Part shown: piece after piece, positions 28,746 through 37,474 of the stretch | How the letters are laid out: the number at the start of each line of letters is the position of its first letter | Numbering within the stretch: position 1 is the first letter of the stretch | Made by a program: the position numbers and the translations under genes | Assembly: GCF_010233585.1 (NCBI RefSeq) | Contig: NZ_CP045997.1 | Location: forward strand, 9,350,114 to 9,414,113 | From: Spirosoma endbachense | GTDB lineage: Bacteria; Bacteroidota; Bacteroidia; Cytophagales; Spirosomataceae | Length of the DNA: 64,000 nucleotides | Direction: 5' to 3' | The notes under the pieces: generated by a model | What the model was told of the DNA's origin: nothing | Databases searched by the model: none | The model's input: only the letters and a program-made list of their open reading frames with translations

Positions 28746-30095
28746 TTAATAATCCTGGGGGTGGCTAACTTCCAGCACAGGTGGCAACTCCACTTTCTTC
28801 ATGGTCGGCAGAATCCAGTGGATCAGACACCAGCCAATCAAATACGATGAACTGGCAATGATGAACAACGGCAAGTACCCATAGCGCACCCGAATAAGGC
28901 CCGCTACGGCAGCCAGTAAAACACCACCCAGGGCACCCGACATGCCGCCAATGCCCGTTACCGAGGCCACCGCCGAGCGCGGGAACAGATCAGCCGCGAA
29001 GGTGTACATGGTAGCGGCCCAACCCGTATGGGCCGCCGTAGCCAGTGAAATCAGCGCGACAGCTACGTAGATGCTATGCGTGGTCGACGCCAGACTGATG
29101 GGGACCACACAAAGCGCACAGATAAACAGGGTTGTTTTTCGGGCACGATTCAATGACCAGCCCATATTCAGAAATGTTGACGACAGCCACCCAAAAAACA
29201 CACTCCCCACATCCGATACGATGTAGATGACCAGAAACGGCAGACCAATGGTTTTCAGATCAAGCTTTTGATCCAGGGCCTCGTTGCTGTTAAAAAAATC
29301 GGGTAACCAGGTCAGGTAGAACCACCAGATGGGATCGGCCATAAACTTGCCGACGGCGAAGGCCCATGTTTGCCGAAACGTTAGTAACTGAATCCAAGGA
29401 ATTTTCTGGGTGTCGATTGATAGCTGGTCTCTATCTGACTGTATGTGAATGCGTTCTCTGTCCTTGAGTGCCGGGTGATTCTCGGGCTTATGATAAAATT
29501 TCCACCAGGCTAGCAGTAAAAGTATCCCCAAACTACCCGTTACCAGAAAAGAGGCCCGCCAGCCGAATCGAAGCGTCAGAAAGGGTACGAGCAGGGCCGT
29601 AACGATGATGCCCACATTGGCCCCTGCATTGAAAAGACCCGTTGCCAGCGCGCGTTCTTTCTGTGGAAACCATTCGGCCACCGTTTTAATAGCGGCCGGA
29701 AAATTAGCGGCCTCGCCAATACCCAGCGAAGCTCTGAACCAGCGCAGACTACCCAATGAACCCGCCAGTGCATGCAGCGATGCCGCCATACTCCATAGTA
29801 AAATACCCAGACTAAACCCCCGCCTTGCGCCAATCCGGTCGATTAGCCAGCCCATCAGCAGAAAGCCGAAGGCGTAGGTGAACTTGAAGGCTGAATCAAC
29901 GTACCCCATTTGAATTTTGAATTCATTGCTGACCGCCTGCGTCAGAGGTGCATCCTGGGCAACGCCCATCATCTCTTTTTTGAAGCCTACGTCGATCATC
30001 GTAAACGAAAGCACATTCCGATCAATGTAGTTGATGGTTGTTGCGGCAAAGAGCAGGGTCAGAATTCGCCACCTAACGCTGGGGTGTATACGCAT
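28746..30095 (-). CDS. MFS transporter, hexuronate/anion:cation symporter type
   Basis: The 449-residue protein has about 12 membrane helices. Its markers fit the ACS/ExuT family: TINYIDRNVLSFTM at helix 1, LIDRIGARRGFSLG in the helix 2-3 loop, GIGEAANFPAAIKTVAEWFPQKERALATG at helix 4, and SSVFFGWLSS. Family members take up hexuronates or sugar acids by proton symport. ATG 30095 is 2 bases after the upstream gene's stop; a TTG at 30101 would overlap it. Position between the dioxygenase and susC makes it the inner-membrane importer of this locus. Confidence 0.88.
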   Translation of the reverse strand: MRIHPSVRWRILTLLFAATTINYIDRNVLSFTMIDVGFKKEMMGVAQDAPLTQAVSNEFKIQMGYVDSAFKFTYAFGFLLMGWLIDRIGARRGFSLGILLWSMAASLHALAGSLGSLRWFRASLGIGEAANFPAAIKTVAEWFPQKERALATGLFNAGANVGIIVTALLVPFLTLRFGWRASFLVTGSLGILLLLAWWKFYHKPENHPALKDRERIHIQSDRDQLSIDTQKIPWIQLLTFRQTWAFAVGKFMADPIWWFYLTWLPDFFNSNEALDQKLDLKTIGLPFLVIYIVSDVGSVFFGWLSSTFLNMGWSLNRARKTTLFICALCVVPISLASTTHSIYVAVALISLATAAHTGWAATMYTFAADLFPRSAVASVTGIGGMSGALGGVLLAAVAGLIRVRYGYLPLFIIASSSYLIGWCLIHWILPTMKKVELPPVLEVSHPQDY

Positions 30096-30097
30096 AA

Positions 30098-30910
30098 TCA
30101 ATTCGTTTGCTGGTAGATGCGCTGCGACTTATCCAGAAAATCGGCCGTATCCGAAATGCCTTTCGTCCCCGCCTGTAAAATAGCGTCGTCATCCACTACC
30201 TCGAGGGGGGTGTAACTTGATTCCTGAACAGGCAAATACGCGCGGTTATCAATCCGGTTATAGGCAGAGATAATCGACCAGCGGGGATTCTCGGACGTAT
30301 TCTGTCCCGAGCTGTGAAGTAAATTGGAGTGAAAAAACAAGGCATCGCCTGGCGCTAATTCGCAGTATACAACCTCCCGTAATTTCGCATAGGCATCTAC
30401 CTTCGCCTGATCGGCTCCTACCTGTTCGCCTGTATTCAAATGCTCTACCCGGCCCATCTTATGCGACCCCGGCAGCACCTGTAAGCAGCCGTTTTCGATG
30501 GTCGACGGCGTCAGGGCAATCATGACACTGAGCATATCAGGAAATAAAAACCCGTTCTTATACCAGTAGCCGTAATCCTGATGCCACTCCCAGGCACCGC
30601 CCGTACGGGGTGCTTTCTGCATCACTTTGGAATGGTAATGCGCCACGGGGCCACCAAGCAATTGCTCCACGGCGGTTACCATCCGTCGGCTGCGCGACAT
30701 CATGCCATACACGTCGTCGCCGGGGGTATACCAGAGGGCCAACCGGGTTTTAAATCCATTGGCGTCCAGTAAATCATAGGATTTTTCGGAAATGACTGAA
30801 TCGCTGGTGGAGGTTTGAAGAAGCAACTCAGCTTCTTCCTTTGTGAAAAGCTGACGAACGGCCACGTAGCCCTGCTCGTTGTATTCCTGAAGTTGCTCGG
30901 CTGATAACAT
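30098..30910 (-). CDS. Phytanoyl-CoA dioxygenase (PhyH)-family Fe(II)/2-oxoglutarate oxygenase
   Basis: The 270-residue cytoplasmic protein has the jelly-roll oxygenase pattern. WEWHQDYGYWYKNG supplies the HxD iron ligands, ALFFHSNLLHSSGQN the distal histidine, and NPRWSIISAYNR the 2-oxoglutarate arginine. ENGCLQVLPGSHKMGRVEH is typical of PhyH proteins. The substrate is unknown. In Bacteroidota sugar clusters such enzymes often sit beside isomerases and MFS transporters, so a modified sugar or sugar acid is plausible. The downstream transporter starts 2 bases after its stop, so they are translationally linked. Confidence 0.88.
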   Translation of the reverse strand: MLSAEQLQEYNEQGYVAVRQLFTKEEAELLLQTSTSDSVISEKSYDLLDANGFKTRLALWYTPGDDVYGMMSRSRRMVTAVEQLLGGPVAHYHSKVMQKAPRTGGAWEWHQDYGYWYKNGFLFPDMLSVMIALTPSTIENGCLQVLPGSHKMGRVEHLNTGEQVGADQAKVDAYAKLREVVYCELAPGDALFFHSNLLHSSGQNTSENPRWSIISAYNRIDNRAYLPVQESSYTPLEVVDDDAILQAGTKGISDTADFLDKSQRIYQQTN

Positions 30911-30933
30911 AGTCTATATCGATTTATTGTTTT

Positions 30934-31881
30934 TTATCGGACTGCACGGGCGACCCCGTGCCGGGCAGAAGCGTACCGTTTTTTATACGCTTGCCAGGTT
31001 TTAATTGATTGGTTGAGGTGTACTGTTTTGGGTTGTTTGATATTGTAACATTGCAACCCAACCGGCCCCTGAAAACCCATATCCCAGAAGGTTTTGAGAA
31101 ACCTGTAGGTATCGTATTTGCCTTCGCCCAGGGGCTGGATCAGCGTATTCCAGATCGTACTCCGGTCGGGTGAGGGCGGTGGGAAATCGGCCCCGTTGAC
31201 ACTGACCGCGAATAGATACGGTTTAGCCTTTGACGCCCAGGCCAGAAAATTATCAACCGGATTCTGGCCTGCTACGTACTGAGTTGCCAGATAATGAGCC
31301 AGATTGAACGCAATGCCAACGTTGGGCCGGTTAATTTTCTTCGTCAGGCTAATGCCATGTTCTACCGTTTCCAGCCAGAACCAGACGTGGTGATAGAGCG
31401 CTACCTTCAACCCATACCGCTGCGCCATGTCTGCAATCGTCTGCACAATCGGCACGGCAATCGAATCGGTTGAAACCGAGGAAGGCTTGTACTTTTTACT
31501 GGTAATAAACAGCCACGGCATGGCCTGCGTCCCCTGAATCAGTTTAAAGGTTTCTTCCAGTCGGGGGTCAAAAGGCGTTTTTGTATCATCCAGATTCACC
31601 TCGACATAGATTGTGCAGAGTTTCAGGTTGTTGGCTTTCAGGGCCTGATAGAATTCCGGGAAGTTGGTAAGCCGGTTTTTCTCGACCCCGTCGAATCCCA
31701 TGCTGGCAGCTAAGGCCACCTGTGCTTCCGGCGTTTTGTAGGCCGATGTATCGCTAAGCCCATTGTTCATGACAAAGAATGGACTTTTGACTTCGTGCGA
31801 CTGGGCGTAACTAAATTGAGATAGCAGTACAAGGCAGAGAATCAGGACAGTAAGTACTGTATGATATTTTAGGTTTGTCAT
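30934..31881 (-). CDS. Secreted sugar isomerase/epimerase-like TIM barrel
   Basis: The 315-residue protein has a cleavable signal peptide (LSQFSYAQS) and an AP-endonuclease-2-like barrel: AASMGFDGVEKNRLTNFPEF, LCTIYVEVNLDD, GLKVALYHHVWFWLETVEHG, NVGIAFNLAHYLATQ and MGFQGPVGLQCYNI. Some metal-ligand positions look changed (Tyr-His-His in place of Glu-x-His, Asn-Leu-Ala-His in place of Asp-x-x-H), so activity may differ from the classic isomerases. It is 23 bases upstream of the dioxygenase gene. The long palindrome at 31903 separates it from the next gene. Confidence 0.75.
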   Translation of the reverse strand: MTNLKYHTVLTVLILCLVLLSQFSYAQSHEVKSPFFVMNNGLSDTSAYKTPEAQVALAASMGFDGVEKNRLTNFPEFYQALKANNLKLCTIYVEVNLDDTKTPFDPRLEETFKLIQGTQAMPWLFITSKKYKPSSVSTDSIAVPIVQTIADMAQRYGLKVALYHHVWFWLETVEHGISLTKKINRPNVGIAFNLAHYLATQYVAGQNPVDNFLAWASKAKPYLFAVSVNGADFPPPSPDRSTIWNTLIQPLGEGKYDTYRFLKTFWDMGFQGPVGLQCYNIKQPKTVHLNQSIKTWQAYKKRYASARHGVARAVR

Positions 31882-31902
31882 AGTAAACCTGTTTGATTGT
31901 TC

Positions 31903-31993
31903 GAGCGTGTTTTTGTCATCCCGACGCAGGAGGGATCTTAAAGACTATTGCTAATGAAGATCCCTCCTGCGTCGGGATGACAAAAATACGCTC
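31903..31993. repeat. 91-bp near-perfect palindrome, dispersed-repeat type
   Basis: Arms 31903-31939 and 31957-31993 (37 bases each) pair with one mismatch around a 17-base loop. The middle of each arm reads TTTTTGTCATCCCGACGCAG and its complement, and the inner core is AGGGATCTT/AAGATCCCT. The core matches that of the palindrome at 9582-9667. The right arm overlaps the stop codon of the neighbouring minus gene by two bases. GTCATCC...GGATCT palindromes resemble dispersed repeats of Bacteroidota genomes; this is from memory and not checked. Confidence 0.8.
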
Positions 31994-32921
31994 ACCAGCC
32001 AAAGGCTTTCTTTACACTCGCCCGGCTTAGTTGCCAAACTTCCTTCAGCGGTTTTTGCGGCTTATAATTTGCGGGGAAAGCCAACTCAATGGCCGCGTTC
32101 CCCTGAAAATTCTTTGCTTTCAACGCGGCCGCAATTGCCGGAAAGTCAGTAACTCCCTGTCCCACGTATTCCGTCCAGGTGCCATCAGCGTACTGATCCC
32201 GGATGTGGAAATAGCTGATCTGCTGCCCATACGTATTGATAAAATCAACCGGATTGACCCCCGCCCGAATCATCCAGTTCAAGTCGGGCCCTAACCTGAT
32301 ATCGGGAAGTCGGGCCAGCGTACCTTTTAAATCGTGCAATCCATTTTCTACCTCGTAGGTATGATTATGCAGGTTAGGCTCAACCTGGTACTGCTTACAG
32401 ATCGCGACGATTTTTCTGAGTACACCCGCCTGTGCATCGAGTTCGGCATCCGTTTTCTGGTGTTTGGCCGGTCCGCCGGCGCGGTTGCCGACCGATAAAC
32501 CCAGATTTTTGCCTTTAAGCTGACTAAGGCGCTGAATAACTGTTGTTACGTCCGTTATGATTTCCTCCTGTTTGGCGGCATTCCACATGTCAGCACTATA
32601 AGAAGTGCCGGTAATGGGTAGTTTGTATGTCGCGGAGAGTTTGCCGATTCGTTCCACCGCATCGTCGTGCTTTAGATTAACCGCCATGAGTTCGACCCCA
32701 TCCACGCCCGTTCCCTGCAAGTCAGCAAATGCCCGTTCTAAATCGGGCGTGGCATCCCAATTGGGCGGATGGTTACTGGCATAAATCCACAGGTGTGCAC
32801 TTATTTTCGGTTTTATCGCATAAACACTGGTACCGGCAAAGCCATCCGTCAGCAAAAGCCCGGCCAGTACCGCACCAGACTGTTCGAGGAAGCGTCGGCG
32901 GGAAGGATATAGTATCATCAT
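31992..32921 (-). CDS. Exported sugar phosphate isomerase/epimerase-like protein
   Basis: The 309-residue protein starts MMILYPSRRRFLEQSGAVLAGLLL, a twin-arginine-type signal. The barrel shows DGVELMAVNLKHDD, VEPNLHNHTYEV, RLGPDLNWMIRAGVN, ISYFHIRDQY and GNAAIELAFP; the D-x-N-W, H-x-R and E stretches could be metal ligands. It is 9 bases downstream of the Gfo/Idh gene. In DUF1080/Gfo/Idh clusters such proteins probably act on keto-sugars in the periplasm. Confidence 0.82.
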   Translation of the reverse strand: MMILYPSRRRFLEQSGAVLAGLLLTDGFAGTSVYAIKPKISAHLWIYASNHPPNWDATPDLERAFADLQGTGVDGVELMAVNLKHDDAVERIGKLSATYKLPITGTSYSADMWNAAKQEEIITDVTTVIQRLSQLKGKNLGLSVGNRAGGPAKHQKTDAELDAQAGVLRKIVAICKQYQVEPNLHNHTYEVENGLHDLKGTLARLPDIRLGPDLNWMIRAGVNPVDFINTYGQQISYFHIRDQYADGTWTEYVGQGVTDFPAIAAALKAKNFQGNAAIELAFPANYKPQKPLKEVWQLSRASVKKAFGW

Positions 32922-32930
32922 CGTTGCTGG

Positions 32931-34319
32931 TTAGACGTTCCACGGATTACGCGATAAGGGAGAGGTCAGCAGGGCGTTCGCCTGATTGTTTCCCACAAAG
33001 AGTTCCTGCGCTGGGTTCCACGTTAACTTTTCTTCTAACTGGCAGGCAATGAGGCCAATCTGCGAGATTGAGATTGTCCGGTGACCAACTTCGATGGGGT
33101 CCATCGTGGGTTTGTTGGCCTTAATACAGGCAATAAAATCGCCCTTGTCGGATAAATTGGCTGAAAAATCAAGTTCCCCTTTTTCGGGTTTGAGCGTGAG
33201 CAATTCAGGTTTGCTGGCAGTGGCGGTTCCGTTATAGCCTTCGGTCATAATCCACCCGTCCGACCCGGTATACTTGATGCTGGGTTTGCTGGTGGGCGTT
33301 TGCTTACAGGTCAGCACCACCCCATTTTCATAGCGGTAGGTTACCTCAAAATTGATCATCGTGTTCCAGAGGCTTTTCGGAAATTCGCCCTTTCCCACCA
33401 CTTCAACCGGTCCTGTATGTTCGGTGTTGTTTGCCCACTGCGCCATGTCGAAATAGTGAGCGCCCCAGTTGGCAATCATCCCCTGCGCATAGGTGCTGAC
33501 CCGCATCCAGTTGGGACGTTTAAGCAGATCAAAGGGCGTATGTACGCGCATATCCGTGTACGGAACGTACGGGGCCGGACCCAGCCACATTTCATAATTC
33601 AGCTCTTTCGGAACAGGCATATCCGCTTGAATCGGCACAGGCGTAGGGTCTGACGGAAACACAATATCGATACGCTGCAATTTCCCGATACGACCGTTTC
33701 GTACGAGCTCAACGGGTTGATTATGAATGCGCATCGAGCGAAACTCGCTGTCGGTTCGGTTTACCACACCAGCCTTTCTTACAGCTTCGACCAACTCGCG
33801 GCCCTGATGCACGCTTAAGCTCAAGGGCTTCTCGGAGCTGATGTGCTTTTTGGCTTTGGCCGCCAGAATACCCATCGGTACGTGCCAGTGATCCGGTGTA
33901 GAGATCATGACGGCGTCGATATCCTTTCGGTTCAGGATTTCGCGAAAATCCAGGTGTGTCGAGCAGCCTTTGTACTTACCGGTCGGCGAATTTTTTGCGT
34001 ATCGCCCATCCACTAATTTTCGGGCTTCTTCCATCCGCCAGGAATCGACGTCGCAAACCGCTACGACCTGGGCATCCGGTAAATCCAGCAAGCCCGGTAC
34101 GTTGGAGACTTTAGCACCCTGAAGATTCTGCCCGTACCCCTGCCGCCCTGTGCCAATCATCCCAACGGTGATTCGGTCCGAAGGGGCCGGCAGTCCGCCG
34201 GTAGACCGGTTTTTACCAAGCGTGGCCCGACCCAGCACAGAAGCCGGTACCAGAGTAGGAATGCCAACCGTTGTGACAGCGGCTAACGAACTGTTTTTAA
34301 GGAATTTTCTGCGATCCAT
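32931..34319 (-). CDS. Tat-exported Gfo/Idh/MocA-family sugar oxidoreductase
   Basis: From ATG 34319 the 462-residue protein reads MDRRKFLKNSSLAAVTTVG, a twin-arginine signal; an upstream frame start at 34445 lies inside the preceding gene. It has a Rossmann motif (ITVGMIGTGRQGYGQN), DAVMISTPDHWHVPM, SSEKPLSLSVHQG with the catalytic-region lysine, and NWGAHYFDMAQWANN. Its start overlaps the end of the DUF1080 gene by 23 bases, so translation is coupled. It mirrors the DUF1080 plus Gfo/Idh pair at 7343-9429. Confidence 0.88.
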   Translation of the reverse strand: MDRRKFLKNSSLAAVTTVGIPTLVPASVLGRATLGKNRSTGGLPAPSDRITVGMIGTGRQGYGQNLQGAKVSNVPGLLDLPDAQVVAVCDVDSWRMEEARKLVDGRYAKNSPTGKYKGCSTHLDFREILNRKDIDAVMISTPDHWHVPMGILAAKAKKHISSEKPLSLSVHQGRELVEAVRKAGVVNRTDSEFRSMRIHNQPVELVRNGRIGKLQRIDIVFPSDPTPVPIQADMPVPKELNYEMWLGPAPYVPYTDMRVHTPFDLLKRPNWMRVSTYAQGMIANWGAHYFDMAQWANNTEHTGPVEVVGKGEFPKSLWNTMINFEVTYRYENGVVLTCKQTPTSKPSIKYTGSDGWIMTEGYNGTATASKPELLTLKPEKGELDFSANLSDKGDFIACIKANKPTMDPIEVGHRTISISQIGLIACQLEEKLTWNPAQELFVGNNQANALLTSPLSRNPWNV

Positions 34320-35046
34320 GAGTCGGAGTAATTGGTCTGATTTTGATGTTTTTAAAGGCAACGCTGTGGCCGTGATCCTGGAGCAGGATATGCCCTTCGG
34401 GAATCTGGGCAAACCCAGGATACTCCCTGAATTTACTGTCGGCAACCCCCGCTATAAAAGCTTCCGATGTTCGATCCGTCGCCAGCACCTGTTTGCCGTC
34501 TAACCAATGTTCGATCCGGTTTCGATTGACAACAACTTTTGAGGTGTGCCATTCGACAACCCCGGCATTGGGCTTTTCGGCAGGGATTACGTCGTAAATC
34601 GATGCGGTTTTCAGGTCCTGGGGGAGATGTTTCCCATTATAGATGTAGTTGGCATCGTCGATAAGCTGATACTCGTAGCCTGCCTGCGAACCCCGATCCG
34701 GTTTAGGCTGGCGTTCTTCAATAAAGTACTTGACTCCGCTATTACCACCCGCTCCTAATTTCCAGTCGAAGACAAGTTCAAAATCCCGGTACTTTTTTAG
34801 GGTGACGATATCACCGGCATCGCCTGATTCAGCTCCATTGACGAGTTCGCCCCGTAGTTCACCATCGACCACCTTCCAGCCAGTTGCGGGGAACGTTGTC
34901 TGGTAGGCTCCTCGCCATCCGGTCGTTGTTTTTCCGTCGAATAATAGTTGCCAGCCGGCTTTACGCTCCGCCTGCGTGAGCTGATTCACTGGCTGAGCGC
35001 CGGTCATGTGCGCGAGGAATAACAATGGAGCGAAGAAAAATTTCAT
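34297..35046 (-). CDS. Secreted DUF1080 protein, 3-keto-disaccharide hydrolase family
   Basis: The 249-residue protein has a signal peptide (MKFFFAPLLFLAHMTGAQ) and the family motifs GWQLLFDGKTTTGWRG, ELVFDWKLGAGGNSGVKYFI, GYEYQLIDD, NRIEHWLDGKQVL and ILLQDHGHSVAFKNIKIR. It is the first gene of the 20-kb minus block. The 90-bp element at 35053-35142 ends 7 bases upstream of its ATG. Its last codons overlap the Gfo/Idh start. It probably splits a glycoside whose sugar has been oxidised at C3. Confidence 0.88.
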   Translation of the reverse strand: MKFFFAPLLFLAHMTGAQPVNQLTQAERKAGWQLLFDGKTTTGWRGAYQTTFPATGWKVVDGELRGELVNGAESGDAGDIVTLKKYRDFELVFDWKLGAGGNSGVKYFIEERQPKPDRGSQAGYEYQLIDDANYIYNGKHLPQDLKTASIYDVIPAEKPNAGVVEWHTSKVVVNRNRIEHWLDGKQVLATDRTSEAFIAGVADSKFREYPGFAQIPEGHILLQDHGHSVAFKNIKIRPITPTHGSQKIP

Positions 35047-35052
35047 ACCCAA

Positions 35053-35142
35053 TTCTTTTCTTGCAAAATTTCAACAAGTTCCTGCAACATTCTAATAGGC
35101 TTTTTGCAAGAAATATTGCTTATTTTGCATTTAATGCACTAT
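35053..35142. promoter_or_regulatory. 90-bp element, copy 2, at the head of the polysaccharide block
   Basis: This is the second copy of the element at 22459-22548, at 76 of 90 identical bases without gaps. TTGCAAAAT (35061-35069), TTTTGCA (35102-35108) and ATTTTGCA (35122-35129) are kept. It fills the space between the block's first gene and the divergent AraC gene at 35235. It could bind that AraC protein or serve as a promoter for the ECF sigma factor at 21820-22401. Confidence 0.7.
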
Positions 35143-35234
35143 TTTAGCTATTCAAGCAAACTTTGGAACATTACGCTACCTATACCATCCGACTGGCCGC
35201 GGCTTTTTAGCCATTAGCCAATCTGCACCTGCCT

Positions 35235-36107
35235 ATGCGTCCCAACCTGCTGACAGTTCCCCAAAATGAAAGCCGCTCCTTTGATTTGCGGCATGAGCGG
35301 TTGCCGTATTTTACCAACCCTTGGCATTTCCATCCTGAACTGGAGCTTAATTTTGTCGTATCCAGTGCGGGAACCCGCTTCATCGGGCACAGTGTCGATC
35401 GGTTCGATGGGGGAGAGATTGTGCTGTTGGGCAAAAACCTGCCACATTACTGGCGGAACGAAGCGATTTATTATCAAAAAACGGAGGCTCCACCCGTAGC
35501 CGAAGCCATCGTGGTCCGGTTCAATGAGGGATTTCTGGGCAACGATTTTTTCGACCGATCCGAAACCCGGCTCATTCAGCATCTATTCGAAAAAGCATCC
35601 GGTGGCTTTAAACTAAAGGAGCCCCTCTTTAGCAAAATTGCGGCTCAGTTAGTCGAACTCACCGAAAAACAAGGATTTCCGCAGTTAATGGCCCTACTGA
35701 GCATCCTCTATGAAATGGGAGTTCATACTGACAGTTGCGAACCTATTTCGCCGGGGTATGTAGCCAGTCATTCATTGGTCAAACAAAACCTACGGCTTAG
35801 CAACGTGATCAGCTACCTGATGGAGCACTTTACTTCTCCGGTATCGTTGGAGGAGGTTGCTCAATTAGCCAACATGAACGAAGCCGCCTTTTGTCGCTAT
35901 TTCAAGGGACAAACCGGCAAAACGCTGACCCAATACCTGTCCGATCTGCGCATTCGCTACGCCTGTGAGCTACTGAGTAAAGGCGAGGATTCGGTGACTC
36001 AGGTTTGCTATCAGGCAGGTTTTGAGAACGTATCCCACTTTATTCAGGCGTTCAAAAAACAGCGCCATCAAACACCATTTGAATTTAGAAAGCAGGCAAA
36101 TCGCTAG
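35235..36107 (+). CDS. AraC-family transcriptional regulator with cupin sensor domain
   Basis: The 290-residue protein has an N-terminal cupin-like domain (FHPELELNFVVSSAGTRFIGHSVDRF; GEIVLLGKNLPHYW) and a C-terminal double helix-turn-helix: SPVSLEEVAQLANMNEAAFCRYFKGQTGKTLTQYL, then SVTQVCYQAGFENVSHFIQAFKKQRHQTPFEF. It is divergent from the polysaccharide block with 188 bases between the starts, and that space contains the 90-bp element. It is the best candidate for a sugar-responsive regulator of that block. Confidence 0.93.
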   Translation: MRPNLLTVPQNESRSFDLRHERLPYFTNPWHFHPELELNFVVSSAGTRFIGHSVDRFDGGEIVLLGKNLPHYWRNEAIYYQKTEAPPVAEAIVVRFNEGFLGNDFFDRSETRLIQHLFEKASGGFKLKEPLFSKIAAQLVELTEKQGFPQLMALLSILYEMGVHTDSCEPISPGYVASHSLVKQNLRLSNVISYLMEHFTSPVSLEEVAQLANMNEAAFCRYFKGQTGKTLTQYLSDLRIRYACELLSKGEDSVTQVCYQAGFENVSHFIQAFKKQRHQTPFEFRKQANR

Positions 36108-36180
36108 ATCGGTACAAGACTCTAAAATTTTCGTATGTGGCTCATTGATTAAAACAGCTATTTAAATCTGTGCACGCGGC

Positions 36181-36486
36181 CTAGTATGAATTGGAGGTTT
36201 TCGTGGACGATTTTGTTGACGGTTGTTTCTGACGTAACCCATTCATTGATAGCGGAATAACGAGTTCATTAAATAGGTTGTACTGCCATTTATTAACCGA
36301 AAACCGTCGGTTGAGTAGGAGGTGGTCTGTACGGGTATAAACAAATAAGTCGTGTATAGTAAATGCGACGCAACCCGTATCAGAAGCCTGAATAAGGTTT
36401 ATCGAACTATTTTTTGCCTGAAGGAAACGGAGCAGTACGGCCCTTTTAAAATCATTACGTTTCGACAGTACAATATTTAATAAATA
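36181..36486 (-). pseudogene. ATG-less open frame, possible 5'-truncated gene
   Basis: Between the AraC gene and the IclR remnant a minus frame stays open for about 101 codons (TGA at 36489-36487 to TAG at 36183-36181). It contains no ATG, GTG or TTG start near its beginning. The translation looks protein-like (KRAVLLRFLQAKNSSINLIQ; GCVAFTIHDLFVYTRTDHLL), but I do not recognise a family. It may be the 3' part of a gene whose start was lost, or chance. The rest of this 525-bp gap shows nothing else. Confidence 0.3.
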
Positions 36487-36633
36487 TCAACTGACTGCTA
36501 TCAATAGTATCCAGAAACGCGAACCAAATTCAAAAAAACGCTTGCTAATCTTGAGCTGGGGGACTGATCACACGCAAGTGCATTGGCACAATGATACTAC
36601 GTTGAACTACCCAAACGTGCTCCAAAAGAAGCG

Positions 36634-37370
36634 TTATTCAGATAGGCGACGGGAAATTTTTTCAGCTGTAAATCGTAGCTCGAACTCTATTTGCTGCTGC
36701 CGATCCTGACTAAACCGGATTTCAGGAAGAAATACACTTAGGCTGGCTACTACCTGCTGTTGACGACGCATGGGCACGGCTAAGCCGATGATATGGCTTT
36801 TGGAGCGGGTATTACACAACGCATCCGCGCGAATTTTGTCCATCTGCGCTATGATCCCATCGGCAGTGTTAGCCCCAGCCCAAATGTCGGGAGTTAGGTA
36901 ACCAATGCTTTGAATCAGACTCGACCGCTCTTTTTCTGTCATATAGGCCATTAGTAACCTCCCCGAGGCCGTTTCATAGATATTTCGTTCCGTTCGACTC
37001 CGCACCTGCAGGTCCTGATCACTATTGACTAAATGCACCACAAACCGCTTTTGATTGCGGATGATACCTAAGATGGATGTTTCATTAAGGCGGTAGTCAA
37101 ATCCTCCATCAATTCTTTGGAGACCAGCAGTAAATCCTGGTAGTAGGTAGGGTTATTTGTTAGGCTGTACGCCATAGGTCCCAGCCGATCCCCTTTTTTC
37201 CGGCCCAGATGTTCTAAGTAATTCTTTTCAACCAGCGTCTGCAGAATGTTCACGCAGGTAGCCTGGTGCATATTCATTCCTTCGGCTACTTCGGTTAGCG
37301 AGTAAGCACGAGCTGAATCGCGTGCTATAAACTCCAGAATATCTAAGGCCTTGACAACAACTAAAACCAT
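36634..37370 (-). pseudogene. IclR-family regulator gene split by one frameshift
   Basis: The frame from ATG 37370 gives the winged-helix domain (KALDILEFIARDSARAYSLTEVAEGMNM; NILQTLVEKNYLEHLG) and stops at about residue 100. The effector domain continues one frame over: DYRLNETSILGIIRNQKRFV, then VHLVNSDQDLQVRSRTERNI and ETASGRLLMAYMTEKERSSL. The shift falls between about 37090 and 37110. A single-base indel would restore a full-length, roughly 245-residue IclR protein, so either a recent mutation or a sequence error is possible. Next to a KduD remnant it may have been a KdgR-like uronate regulator. Confidence 0.85.
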
Positions 37371-37474
37371 ATTCTTTATACAAGACGAATGGTACAGGAT
37401 ATATACTTATAAGCTGTACGTCAAAAAGTGACGCTGACTGATACACCCTATATCATAGCTTATATTGATAAAAT

